This document shows positions 36,828 to 46,417 of a stretch of DNA of 64,000 nt, one piece after another. The position numbers and the translations under genes were made by a program. Origin of the DNA: Cyprinodon diabolis (Eukaryota; Chordata; Actinopteri; Cyprinodontiformes; Cyprinodontidae); assembly GCA_030533445.1 (NCBI GenBank), contig CM060080.1:18243377-18307376 (forward strand), given 5' to 3'. The notes beneath the pieces are model-generated. The model searched no databases and was not told the DNA's origin. It saw only the letters and a program-made list of their open reading frames with translations. Positions within the stretch are counted from its first letter, which is position 1, and the number at the start of each line of letters is the position of its first letter.

Positions 36828-37880
36828 TAGATATTTGGATGTCAATTTGCAATGATGAGTGTCAAGGGGTTAATATCACCACTTTCACATTTTAACAAAA
36901 GAAACAATCAATAGTATTCAAATATGAAATGCAACAAGCGCAGGTATAACTGAGACAAAGATTAGTGTGAGCGAGAACGCTAAGATCAATTAAGCAAGAA
37001 GCCCAGTTAAGAGAACGGCCAATCCTCTACCTCATAACCACAGCTCTGACACATTTACACCATCAGGAGCCTTTCAAATTCAATATGCATCTAATTACCA
37101 GATAAAATGGAGATTAAGTGTTAAAATAAAATATATATAACACTCACAAGAGGTGCTGATAATTTACAAACAAAATCCTTCTTCCTGTCTTTGTGCAGGA
37201 AGTCTTTGTATCTCCATTAAGGATCAGCGATGAGGCCAGACTAACTTTTAACAAGAGCAAATCTAAAATGCAGATTGTCGTTAACTTAACTTGGCTGTAA
37301 ATATTTTGCTCTAACTGACCAATCAGAGGACAGAAAATGCTGACAAATGTGTGGGCCCTCTAGCTGCCCCCAAATCGGAAATATTATTGGTTGAAGAAAA
37401 TGCTCCTCACTAATATTGTTAGGTAACATCAGCCAGTACTGCTGATTCTGAAGGCCCTGGGCAGATTTGATTTACATAGCAATGCACTAAGGCTGAAATC
37501 CGATTGGACAAAAAATATAGAGACCACATAAATGTAATGGAAGCAGCTCAGTAATCAAGTGAAATGTAACAAAATTAAGAGAATGAATTGTTTTTCGAAT
37601 AAATTGATAGAGCTGGAAAGAAGGAAATTAAAGTTTAGGTTGAGAATGTATGTTAGTGTTTCTGATTGATTTTAGGCCAGCAGAGAAGGCTTTGAAGGCC
37701 CTCGCAGCCCACCACTGGTCGTTACTATGCAGTTGTTTATCTCTTCTGTAATTGCAGTGCACTGTCATGAGGTGGGATATCCAGAATGTATGAGGACACG
37801 CAATTCTATTTTTATTTTCTTTTGAATAAATACTGGACTTTTCAGATTGTTTTTAACCCTTCTTTACACTAAAAAAATAA
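35681..37880. other. Intergenic region between zmym4 and the zinc-finger gene
   Basis: Divergent intergenic DNA. The zmym4 promoter side (35.68-35.8 kb) has no TATA box. Further on I see a (CT/TA)n tract (36781-36826), a fragment at 36330-36480 reminiscent of a MITE (GCTACGTTCACACCGGATGC), and one copy of a 185-bp repeat (37391-37575). The long frame at 36069-36518 crosses this repeat DNA and is not called. Confidence 0.55.
37391..37575 (+). repeat. 185-bp direct repeat, copy 1
   Basis: Runs from TTGAAGAAAATGCTCCTCAC to TCAAGTGAAATGTAACAAAA. Nearly identical to 40013-40197 in the same orientation, with roughly ten differences by eye. The two copies bracket the zinc-finger gene. Confidence 0.9.
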
Positions 37881-38254
37881 GCATTTTTTAAAAGTGTAGA
37901 TCTCTGATTCGTAGAAAGACAGTTAGCAGGCAAGCAGTCAACTTCACAGCATTAAAGGTAAGAAAACTCTCTCTTTTGAGACTGATGCTATAAATATTTA
38001 ATTAGAGAACCACAAGGTAGAGGAAATTAAACTAATTAAAAACATTTATTATAAATAACAACTAACTGTGGATTTTCATGATATGTTTATTTGTGTAATA
38101 ACTTATTTAACTGCTTTTTGTGTACTTGTACAGTTGTAAATTGAAGATAATGTGTTGACTTTATCATGTATAAGGTATGCAATAACTAAATTGTTCTTCT
38201 TTAAGCAGGATAGTCAAAAAACAAAGAGAAAACACTGACATACACATCCAAGCA

Positions 38255-38867
38255 ATGTCTCAAGCTCCAGTAAGTAATTCTGAGTTGAAGCTTTTCTTGT
38301 GAAGAACCATAATTTTGGTCCACATTAGGCATCAAAAGGGGTTTACACTTTATTCAGTGGTGCCAAATAATTGATGGATTTTTCGTTTTTGTTCTCTTAC
38401 AGATGGATATCAGTAATGTGGAACACTTTTGTGAAGGTCAGCAGCATGTGGAAAACAGAGACCTGGATCAGCTGAATATCTCTGAGGAATCAGTACATCG
38501 CTGTGACCACTGTGGAAAAAGTTTTAAGAGATTTCATCATTTGAAAAGACACCTGCTTATCCACACCGGCAAAAAGCCTTTCCTCTGCCATCTGTGTGGG
38601 AAGCAATTCTGCACGAAAGAACATCTGAATTACCATCTACCCATTCACACCGGCGAAAAGCCTTTCGCCTGCCATCAGTGTGGAAAGCAATTCCGCCAGA
38701 AAGGAGATTTGAATCGCCATCTCGCCATTCACACCGGCGAAAAGCCTTTCGTCTGCCATCTGTGTGGGAAAAGCTTTGGTCGTAGATCTTCTCTGAAAAG
38801 ACATCTACATATCCACACCAGAGTCCCTACATGTGCAGGAGGTGTGGAAAAAGCTTCAGACCATTGA
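38255..38867 (+). CDS. Small C2H2 zinc-finger protein, four fingers, fifth out of frame
   Basis: Likely nuclear DNA-binding protein. A non-coding exon probably ends at 37957 (donor GTAAGA). Exon 2 begins at 38209 and contributes MSQAP (38255-38269, donor GTAAGT). Exon 3 is 38403-38867 after TTCTCTTACAG. Together they give 159 residues. Four C2H2 fingers follow an acidic N-terminus: CDHCGKSF, CHLCGKQF, CHQCGKQF and CHLCGKSF, with TGEKPF-type linkers between them. After finger 4 the frame reads HTRVPTCAGG and stops. One base away the DNA encodes SPYMCRRCGKSFRPLKS, the start of a fifth finger, so a single-base indel in the linker has truncated the protein. Poly(A) signal AATAAA at 38984-38989. 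It could be a working four-finger protein or an early pseudogene. Confidence 0.75.
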
Positions 38868-39462
38868 AATCTGTGCAACATTATCTGGAAATTGACACAA
38901 GAGAAGAAAAACCTACCATAGTGGAGGCTTCACTTCCTGTTATGCTTTTCCTTATCTGAGACCAAAGCTTAATTTTAATCTTTAATAAAATTCACTTGCA
39001 TTCAATGACTTTTATATTTGTTCCTTTTACAGCTATAGTTCTGATAAAAACTTTAAAATTTGTACATATTCCTCCATTTTTAGCTTCCTTTTAATGGCTT
39101 CCTGTTAAATCCAGAATTACAATGACCAGATAATGGAAGACCCAGATTTAACTGGAGCAAGAGACGTTTAAACAGTTTATTGGAATGAAACTGGCGCTGG
39201 TTGGGAGAGATTCACCAGAATCAGCAATTGCAACACAGAATACAGGTCAGAGATCCAAAAGACACTAAGACAGGTCCGATGGGGGTCAGGCAGGTTTACA
39301 GAAATACTCGTAATAATCTGGCACTAGTCGCTGGTCTGAGAGCTGGTTATGCAGTTAGTTAAGAGGGAAAATCTGATGGAGGCTGAGTGGAAACAGAGCA
39401 GAGCTGACAGGTGTGTTGAATCCTGAATCAAACCAGCACTCATGCCAGGAATCATGACAGGA

Positions 39463-39580
39463 ATAGAATTCAAAATCCCCCTTCTCACCTATAAAGCCAT
39501 AAACAACCAAGCTCCAACTTATATTAGAGATCTGATTGTTTCTGGTGTTCCAAACACTATCTTCTCCAGTGGTTCCTAGA
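39463..39580 (+). mobile_element. L2-type LINE reverse-transcriptase tail fragment
   Basis: Encodes IEFKIPLLTYKAINNQAP followed by TYIRDLI, matching the conserved C-terminal stretch of vertebrate L2-clade reverse transcriptases (FKILLLTYKALNGLAP-like). It is a short, isolated piece. Confidence 0.7.
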
Positions 39581-40012
39581 ATTCCTTAAAGCAAAATGGG
39601 AGGCAAAGAATGACCAAAGAGCCATGAAGGTATGGGAGATGGGGAGTGGATGGCAAGGCTCAGAGCATTTGCCAGCTGTGGGGTTTGAAATTCAGATGCT
39701 GGAAATAGACCAGGCAGAAGAAATGGCATGATTTTTATCAGGAAAGCCACTGTTAAAATAAAAGAAAAAAAAAAAAGAAAGGACATGATTGATTGTCGTT
39801 AATAGGATGATGCTGTACCATTTCAGATAGAAAAATGCCCCATGCAAGCATAAGGTCAGACCACCCTTTTTAGAGGGTCTGTCTCCTGTAATTGTGGCTT
39901 TCACTCTGCTAAGGTAAACTGGTTTAAAACAAAATCTGATGGCTATCAGCTTTTGAATGATCCTTTTATATTTAGTGTCAGGATGCAGCAGGCAGCTCTG
40001 TGCAGTTTTCTG

Positions 40013-40197
40013 TTGAAGAAAATGCTCCTCACTAATATTGTTAGATAACATTAGCCAGTACTGCTGATTCTGAAGGCCCTGGGCAGATTTGATTGATATA
40101 GCAATGCACTAAGGCTGAAATCCGATTGGACAAAAAATATAGAGACCACATAAATGTAAAAGAAGCAGCTCAGTAATCAAGAGAAACGTTACAAAAG
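40013..40197 (+). repeat. 185-bp direct repeat, copy 2
   Basis: Same sequence as 37391-37575, ending AAGAGAAACGTTACAAAA. The next base begins an unrelated coding-like segment. Confidence 0.9.
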
Positions 40198-40199
40198 GA

Positions 40200-40400
40200 G
40201 GCCTCTACACACAGATGTGTTTGGATGCAACGGCAAAGGCTATCTGCTACTTGGAGGCCAGTGCCAAGATCTCCCCCCACAAAGTGGCACAAGCCATGGC
40301 GGGGGCACAGACCCAGGGCCCCGGTCGTGACATGGACGCAAAGGATTTTGAAAACGCTGCTGCAGACCTGTTCATCGTCCATGTGAAAGTTGTAGCTTAG
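40200..40400 (+). pseudogene. Unidentified coding-like fragment
   Basis: A frame of about 61 codons containing ATAKAICYLEASAKISPHKV, then AGAQTQGPGRDMDAKDFENA and LFIVHVKVV, ends at a TAG. Composition is protein-like and GC-rich, unlike the flanks, and it starts exactly at the edge of the 185-bp repeat. I do not recognise the family. It looks like an exon scrap carried in by duplication. Confidence 0.4.
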
Positions 40401-40443
40401 AGTTACGTATAAGGAAGCTTTCTCAATTCAAATGTCTGTATTG

Positions 40444-40575
40444 TAGAATTGAGAAATCTTACTCGAGAGGTAGCGAAACGTCTTCAAATGTTGGAAACCA
40501 AGTCCAGTGGAATGTTTTTTTAAACTTATACGGAATGACTATGACCTGGATGACTGGGAATCTTCATCAGCATAA
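40444..40575. repeat. MITE fragment related to 21683-22034
   Basis: Shares GTAGCGAAACGTCTTCAAA, the TTGGAAACCAAGTCCAGTGGAA stretch and AATGACTATGACCTGGATGA with the element in the zmym4 intron. Confidence 0.6.
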
Positions 40576-40851
40576 ATGTTAGGTTCTGAATTGGCTGATT
40601 TAAGGACCTTGGTCATATATTGACTTTGTCTTCCTCTAGTGACAAAAAGATAAAAACGCAATCAGGGAGAGGAGGAATTCCAGTCCTTCCACAGTGTCCT
40701 CGCTCTGCTCTCCTTCCTCTGCAAGGCCCCCCTGGTCCCATCAGGGACTCCAGTTGTCAATGTGTTCTTCCGCCAGAGAGTCTGCATAGAAAACATCATG
40801 AGGTATGCATCACTTCCAAAGCAATTTTTTTGTCTTGTTTTCTCTCACTTA

Positions 40852-42442
40852 CAGGTGCTGGTCATAAAATTAGAATATCATGAAAAAGTAGATTGATTTC
40901 AGTAATTCCATTTAAAAAGTGAAACTTGTATATTATATTCATACATTACATACAAACTCATTTATTTCAGATGTTTATTTTGTTTAATTTTGATGATTAC
41001 AAATGACAACAAATGAAAATCTCAAATTCATCATATCAGAAAATTAGAATATTACTGAAGACCAATAAAAACAAAGGATTTATAGAAATGTTGGCCAACT
41101 GAAAAGTATGAACATGAAAAGTATGAGCATGTACAGCACTCAGTATTTAGTTGGGCCTCCTTTGGCCTGTATTACTGCAGCAATGCGGCGTGGCATGGAG
41201 TCGATCAGTCTGTGGCACTGCTCAGGTGTTATGATAGCCCAGGTTGCTCTAATAGTGGCTTTTAGCTCTTCTGAATTGTTGGGTCTGGTGTATTGCATCT
41301 TCTTCTTCACAATACCCCATAGATTTTCTATGGGGTTAAGGTCAGGAGAGTTTGCTGGCCAATTAAGAACAGGGATACCATGGTCCTTCAACCAGGTACT
41401 GGTAGCTTTGGCACTGTGTGCAGGTGCCAAGTCCTGTTGGAAAATGAAATCTGCATCTCCAAAAAGTTGGTCAGCTGCAGGAAGCATGAAGTGCTCTAAA
41501 ACTTCCTGGTATGTGGCTGCGTTGACCCTGGACCTCAGAAAACACAATGGACCAACACCAGCAGATGACATGGCACCCCAAACCATCACTGACTGTGGAA
41601 ACTTTACACTGGACTTCAAGCAACGTGGATGAAGTGCCTCTCTTCTTTTCCTCCAGACTCTGGGACCTTGATTTCCAAAGGAAATGCAAAATTTACTTTC
41701 ATCAGAGAACATGACTTTGGACCACTCACCAGCAGCCCAGGCAAGACGCTTCTGACGCTGTCTGTGGTTCAAGAGTGGCTTGACACAAGGAATGCGACAG
41801 CAGAAACCCATGTCTTTCATACGTCTGTGTGTGGTGGTTCTTGAAGCACTCACTCCAGCTGCAGTCCACTCTTTGTGAATCTCCCCCACATTTTTGAATG
41901 GGGTTTGTTTCACAATCCTCTCCAGGGTGCGGTTATCTCTCTTGCTTGTACACTTTTTTCGACCACATCTTTTCCTTCCCTTCGCCTCTCTATTAATGTG
42001 CTTGGACACTGAGCTCTGTGAACAGCCAGCCTCTTTAGCGATGACCTTTTGTGTCTTGCCCTCCTTGTGCAAGGTGTCGATGGTCGTCTTTTGGACAACT
42101 GTCAAGTCAGCAGTCTTCCCCATGATTGTGTAGCCTATAGAACTAGACTGAAAGACCATTTAAAGGCTTTTGCAGGTGGTTTGAGTTAATTAGCTGATTA
42201 GAGTGTGGCACCAGGGGCCATCAATTTTGAACCTTTTCACAATATTCTAATTTTCTGATATGATGAATTTGAGATTTTCATTTGTTGTCATTTGTAATCA
42301 TCAAAATTAAACAAAATAAACATCTGAAATATATGAGTTTGTATGTAATGTATGAATATAATATACAAGTTTCACTTTTTAAATGGAATTACTGAAATCA
42401 ATCTACTTTTTCATGATATTCTAATTTTATGACCAGCACCTG
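40852..42442 (-). mobile_element. Complete Tc1/mariner transposon
   Basis: A 1591-bp element with long, nearly perfect terminal inverted repeats of about 210 bp (ends CAGGTGCTGGTCATAAAATT / AATTTTATGACCAGCACCTG). TA target duplications are at 40850-40851 and 42443-42444. It carries one uninterrupted transposase gene. Inserted in the last intron of the isyna1 fragment. Confidence 0.96.
41140..42123 (-). CDS. Tc1-like transposase, intact
   Basis: Cut-and-paste DDE transposase of the Tc1 family, 327 residues from the MGKTADLTVVQK start. This start is chosen because it matches Tc1 N-termini; an upstream ATG at 42159 adds 12 residues. N-terminal paired-like helix-turn-helix DNA-binding segments (about 5-110) include EAGCSQSSVSKH. 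The catalytic triad contexts are all present: MFSDESKF (D), FQQDLAPAHS (D) and [12 protein letters not shown] (E, DD34E spacing). It ends AAVIQAKGGPTKY, typical of the family. No stop or frameshift interrupts it. Confidence 0.95.
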   Translation of the reverse strand: MGKTADLTVVQKTTIDTLHKEGKTQKVIAKEAGCSQSSVSKHINREAKGRKRCGRKKCTSKRDNRTLERIVKQTPFKNVGEIHKEWTAAGVSASRTTTHRRMKDMGFCCRIPCVKPLLNHRQRQKRLAWAAGEWSKVMFSDESKFCISFGNQGPRVWRKRREALHPRCLKSSVKFPQSVMVWGAMSSAGVGPLCFLRSRVNAATYQEVLEHFMLPAADQLFGDADFIFQQDLAPAHSAKATSTWLKDHGIPVLNWPANSPDLNPIENLWGIVKKKMQYTRPNNSEELKATIRATWAIITPEQCHRLIDSMPRRIAAVIQAKGGPTKY

Positions 42443-42973
42443 TATAGGCATGTTAAGTTAAACTCAATAATTTACTCATGTTCTCATTTATCCCTTGCCT
42501 TTTCCAGAGCGTGCATTGGTCTCCCTCCTCAGAACCACATGCTGCTGAAGCACAAGCTGCAGAGAAACTTCATAACACAACACACTAACTACATTAGCAA
42601 CGACGTGGCTACACTGAAAAAAGTTGCTCTGGCCAATGGGAACCACCAGGGGCGTTGCTAGGCACAAAGCTTTACTGGGGCACTGGCCCCCTACCGCATA
42701 TGCCCCTCCTGCCATACACAAATACAGACAAGCACACTGCCCCACCCTGATAAATTCCTACCAAAATTACCAGTTGAGATATTAATGAGTGTAAGAGCAT
42801 ATTTGTTTTAACAAACATGAACATTTTCAACATTGCAGCTATAAAAAATAAGACATTACCAACTTTAAAAATAAAAAGTTTCCTTATACACATTCTGAAG
42901 TAATCATTAATTCCTAGGTTTCAGGGTTTTAGTTCAGGGGAAAGTTTAACTCAACCCGAACTAAGTTTTTCTT

Positions 42974-43294
42974 TTATTTTTTGAGCATTAAAGTGTACCT
43001 CCTATTTTTCATTTTTGCAAAGCGGTCAATCACTAGACTGTGACTCAGCTTAGAAAGTTCTTCCTTTTCAACTGATAAAATAGCAATATGATGGAGCCTG
43101 TCTTGTCCCATTGTGCACCTCGGCCAAGCGTGGAGCCTTCTCAACACACTGAATGACCTTTCACAACTACAGCTGTTGATTGTGATTGTGAGGGAGATCT
43201 GGATGACCTGCGTTAGCGTTGGGAACATGGTGTTATCAAGCAAGTTGAAAACACACTGCATATCCTCGATGACAAGGCTTTCTTTTTCAACCAT
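42974..43294 (-). pseudogene. hAT transposase C-terminal dimerisation domain remnant
   Basis: Encodes FPTLTQVIQISLTITINSCS, then CERSFSVLRRLHAW and DRLHHIAILSVEKE. These are the conserved hAT C-terminal (Dimer_Tnp) features, notably the S-x-x-CERSFS-x-L-R core. The preceding RNase-H-like region is absent and there is a frame break upstream, so the protein cannot be made intact. Confidence 0.85.
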
Positions 43295-43359
43295 AAAAAG
43301 CTTTCAAACCATTTGGAATTAAATGGAAGTTTTTTTTACTCCAAATTTGTCCTGGGGAA

Positions 43360-44699
43360 CAGTGGCGACTGGTGAAAAATATTTTTGGTGGGGCTGATAT
43401 AGCCTAGTGTATGTCTCCAACTAATCCGGAATAAGAATTCAAATAAACAATTGGACAATACATACAATTTAACAGTAATGATTTAATTTACTGTATAATA
43501 ACAGTAACAGTGATGATTTGGGTCACTGTGACGGGGTTCTTTGGCCTCCAAGAATCCAGGCTCAGTCGGGTTACCGGTGTTGGTGATTTATTGTGCTCAA
43601 AAACTCAAAACAGGGTGCAAAAGAAACTAAACATGCACAAGATACTCTGGGCCTCAGCCTCCCTCCAGTTACCAGCAATGTAACAAAGAAACAGAAAACG
43701 AAAATTGCCGCTTTTCTTCCCCCTCATTAAATAGTTTAAGCCCCTACAGGCTCTCTTATTTCTGATTTCTTCTCAGAAATCAGTTTTGTTCATATATTAC
43801 CTCCACAAACAATTGATATACAAAAACAAATAATTTTTACAACTTAATTCTTTTACACAGATTCATTGACTTATTCAATTACACCAAACTGGGTTTGAAC
43901 CCAGCAAAGACGCAGCCAGACTGAAGATGACAAGTCCCCGTAGCATAAACACGTACACACCCACACCCCCCCACACACTGTTAACCCCACTGAAATATTA
44001 AGTGTGCACCCTCAATACGCCAGCAGGTAACCAGGAACCAGGAAGGAGCTTGTGTGTTTTAAGTTAATGGAGCTACTGCGCTCAGCGCGAGCGCATTGGT
44101 CCTCCCAAACACAGTAAAACAGGAATGTGTGTGTGGCGCGCAAAGTTAGAGGGTGTTTTAAGCGACGAGGTGGATTCGTCGCAGTCACAATAACCATGAC
44201 ATGAAATTTTCCTACCCTACAACAGGGATGTTCTTCTGGCAAACGGGTAGATAAATAAGGATCTCACCGAATTTGGTGGAAGCTGCACCTCGTTCGTTAC
44301 ATTCGCCATCTTCCCTCTAATTGTCTGCACCTTCGCTTGGGTGCAGAAGCCTGTAAAAGCGCAGTATTTTCAGCGCCCCAAGACCATAAAGTTCTGAGAT
44401 GCTGATTGGCCATTAAATTCACCTAGCAGTAGTACATGATTGACAGATTGTCTGCAAATGTGAGGCTGTCTGATCACAGCCCCCAGAACAGAGACGGTAG
44501 GAGTCTGTCTGTGGAAATCCACAAATGAATGACAGTAGATAGGGAAATGTAGTTTATATAATTTATTTTGCTTATAGGTACACACTCTAGAGAGTAAAAC
44601 TGACATTTATGAGTTAATTTCTAAAAATATATTTTACGTTTCTCTCTTCTTATCAGGGAGGGCGGTGCCCCAGCGCCCCCTATGGGCCGGCCGCCACTG
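43360..44699. mobile_element. Second hAT-like element nested in the first
   Basis: Ends CAGTGGCGACTGG and CCGGCCGCCACTG are inverted repeats, and the flanks CTGGGGAA (43352-43359) / CTGGGGAT (44700-44707) form a near-perfect 8-bp target duplication. It is 1340 bp with no recognisable transposase, so it is non-autonomous. It interrupts the coding sequence of the outer hAT just after KLSHYPQ. Confidence 0.88.
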
Positions 44700-45553
44700 C
44701 TGGGGATAGTGGGACAACTTCACTTGTCTAGGACCATCATGCTTTCCCCCTAAGTCACTAATGTCTCCTTCTTGTTTGTGGACGCTGGTTGTTGCTCCCT
44801 CATCACCTTCATGGTCCTGTCTCTCCTGTCTCTCACCTGTCTCTTGCCTGTCAGTCTCGCCTCCTCCTCCCTTTTCTACTCCAGCACCTTCATTCTCATT
44901 CTCTACAGCAAACATTAAAAATTGTAAATTTATAATTATGTAAATATCTATATTTCTTATAACGTTCCTAATGTAACTAGTTAGCTTAAATCACTAATTC
45001 ATCACGGGACCTTACCTCCCTCTCTCTCATCTTGTTTTACTGCTTCCCTGTCTCTGCTTCGTGTGAGGAATTTCCTGATATCCATCTACAAACCAATGCA
45101 GTTAGTAGCCTATAAATCATGTGGTTTCACTGGGAAAATAATAAAAATGACAGGTAAGAAACGTTACCAGAACTAAAAATGCGTCGCGGCCACACAGTGT
45201 CCCATCCAACTCAGTTGAGAGCAGCGCGTTAATTTACCTGCAGTTCATGCAGTGACATGCGCTGACGTGGGGGCGCTAATTCATCCTCAATTTGGAGTTA
45301 ACAACACACTTGCTACGCATTTGAGTAGAAATATATGTCTCCTCCAGTTGGAATTATCTAAATTGATGCATTAAAAAAAATGTATCACTGTTGAAAATAT
45401 TCATGAGATTTATACTGGGGCACAGCTCATTTATACTGGGGCACATGCCCCAGTAAATGGGGTCTGGCGACGCCCATGGGAACCACATCCCTGTAGCGCT
45501 GACAAATGGCATTTATACCCAGGAGAAACACACAGCTTGTGCTATGTGATGCT

Positions 45554-46033
45554 ACATACTAGCCTGACGTAGTCCTACTCAATTCTAGTCAGAATATGAG
45601 TCTGATACTGCTCCATAGAGCTGTGATTATGGGGCGTTTCGAACGAACCAGGGAAAAAATGCCTCTGCACTCAATTGGATAGACCTACAACCAATAAGAG
45701 CAACGGAGTGCGTGACGTATGTTAAGCGACATAGTTGTCACAAAAATCAAAGCGCCTAGAATAAGAAGATGAGCCTTGATCGCGTTTCTCTGTTCCTCTT
45801 TTAAAATTAATTTGCTGTCGATATCTTCTCACCCAAGTGCTTTGGTGACGTGGTTGATTACGTTACTGTTGATCATCTGTCCATCATCGTATAAAGCCCG
45901 CCCTGACAATTTGATTGGCCCGCCAGATATTGTGAGCATACTCGTGCTACTATGGAGCAATGCCAGACCGAACTTCCCGACCTCAAACGTTGTAGGCGGG
46001 ACTAAGTTCGGAATGGCACCCAGGCTAGCTACA
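45554..46033. mobile_element. MITE of about 480 bp with 8-9-bp target duplication
   Basis: Ends TAGCCTG / CAGGCTA, flanked by GCTACATAC on both sides (about 45545-45553 and 46034-46042). It landed just past the isyna1 stop codon, in what was its 3' UTR. The 98-codon frame inside (45776-46072) crosses the right end and is not called. Confidence 0.75.
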
Positions 46034-46417
46034 TACTGCCCTGAAGCCCAAATTGACTGCTGTAAATCTTAAAGCATTGTTTGAGATGAACAACCACTCT
46101 GATCAAATACAGAAAAATTAACTAAACCTGCTTGAGATTAGGGACCATTATTTAGATATTTTGGAAACTCCAACAAACAATTGACCAAATCTGTTTATGT
46201 AGGCTATTCTAACAACTTCAAACATTTCAAAAGTTTTTGTAAAATATTTTATGATCTTTTTATGCGTTTACAAGGTAGGCTTATGTTCCAATGCAGATAA
46301 GTTTTCACTTCAGTGCAATGTTTGTGTGTAAATGTACTGTATGATGAATGTCTGTGAAAACAGATGTTTTACAAACACAATGTGGATATTATAGCTACTA
46401 GTATATATATACACATA

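Larger units (their letters stand above)
38990..40200. other. Repeat-rich spacer after the zinc-finger gene
   Basis: Contains an L2-type LINE scrap (39463-39580), poly-A and other low-complexity DNA, and the second copy of the 185-bp repeat. No gene seen. Confidence 0.55.
42647..45478 (-). mobile_element. hAT element with 8-bp target duplication, internally deleted
   Basis: Ends CAGGGGCGTTGCTAGG and CTGGCGACGCCCATG are imperfect inverted repeats. They are flanked by GGAACCAC on both sides (42639-42646 and 45479-45486), the 8-bp duplication expected of hAT. The minus strand encodes pieces of a ZMYM1-like hAT transposase: MDIRKFLTRSRDREAVKQ (from 45085), the acidic segment ending GPRQVKLSHYP (about 44905-44708), and the C-terminal dimerisation domain (43294-42974). 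The catalytic middle is missing. A second hAT is inserted at 43360-44699. Confidence 0.9.
40684..45549 (+). pseudogene. isyna1: 3' fragment of inositol-3-phosphate synthase, split by transposons
   Basis: ISYNA1 converts glucose-6-phosphate to inositol-3-phosphate in the cytosol. Only its last two coding exons are visible. Exon 40684-40802 encodes [20 protein letters not shown] and [13 protein letters not shown]. The exon starting at 42508 encodes ACIGLPPQNHMLLKHKL and continues to 42646, then resumes at 45487 after a transposon and ends at TGA 45547-45549. These are the family's highly conserved C-terminal motifs. The intron has good GT-AG ends (GTATGC; CTTTTCCAG) and contains a complete Tc1. 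The final exon contains a hAT whose removal, with one copy of its 8-bp target duplication, restores the frame (GNH|IPVALTNG). No NAD-binding or catalytic exons are seen upstream, so I call it a partial, probably dead copy. Confidence 0.85.

Noticed and set aside
44012..44242. 76-codon frame inside the nested hAT
   Set aside because: No transposase motif; composition like the surrounding non-coding element.
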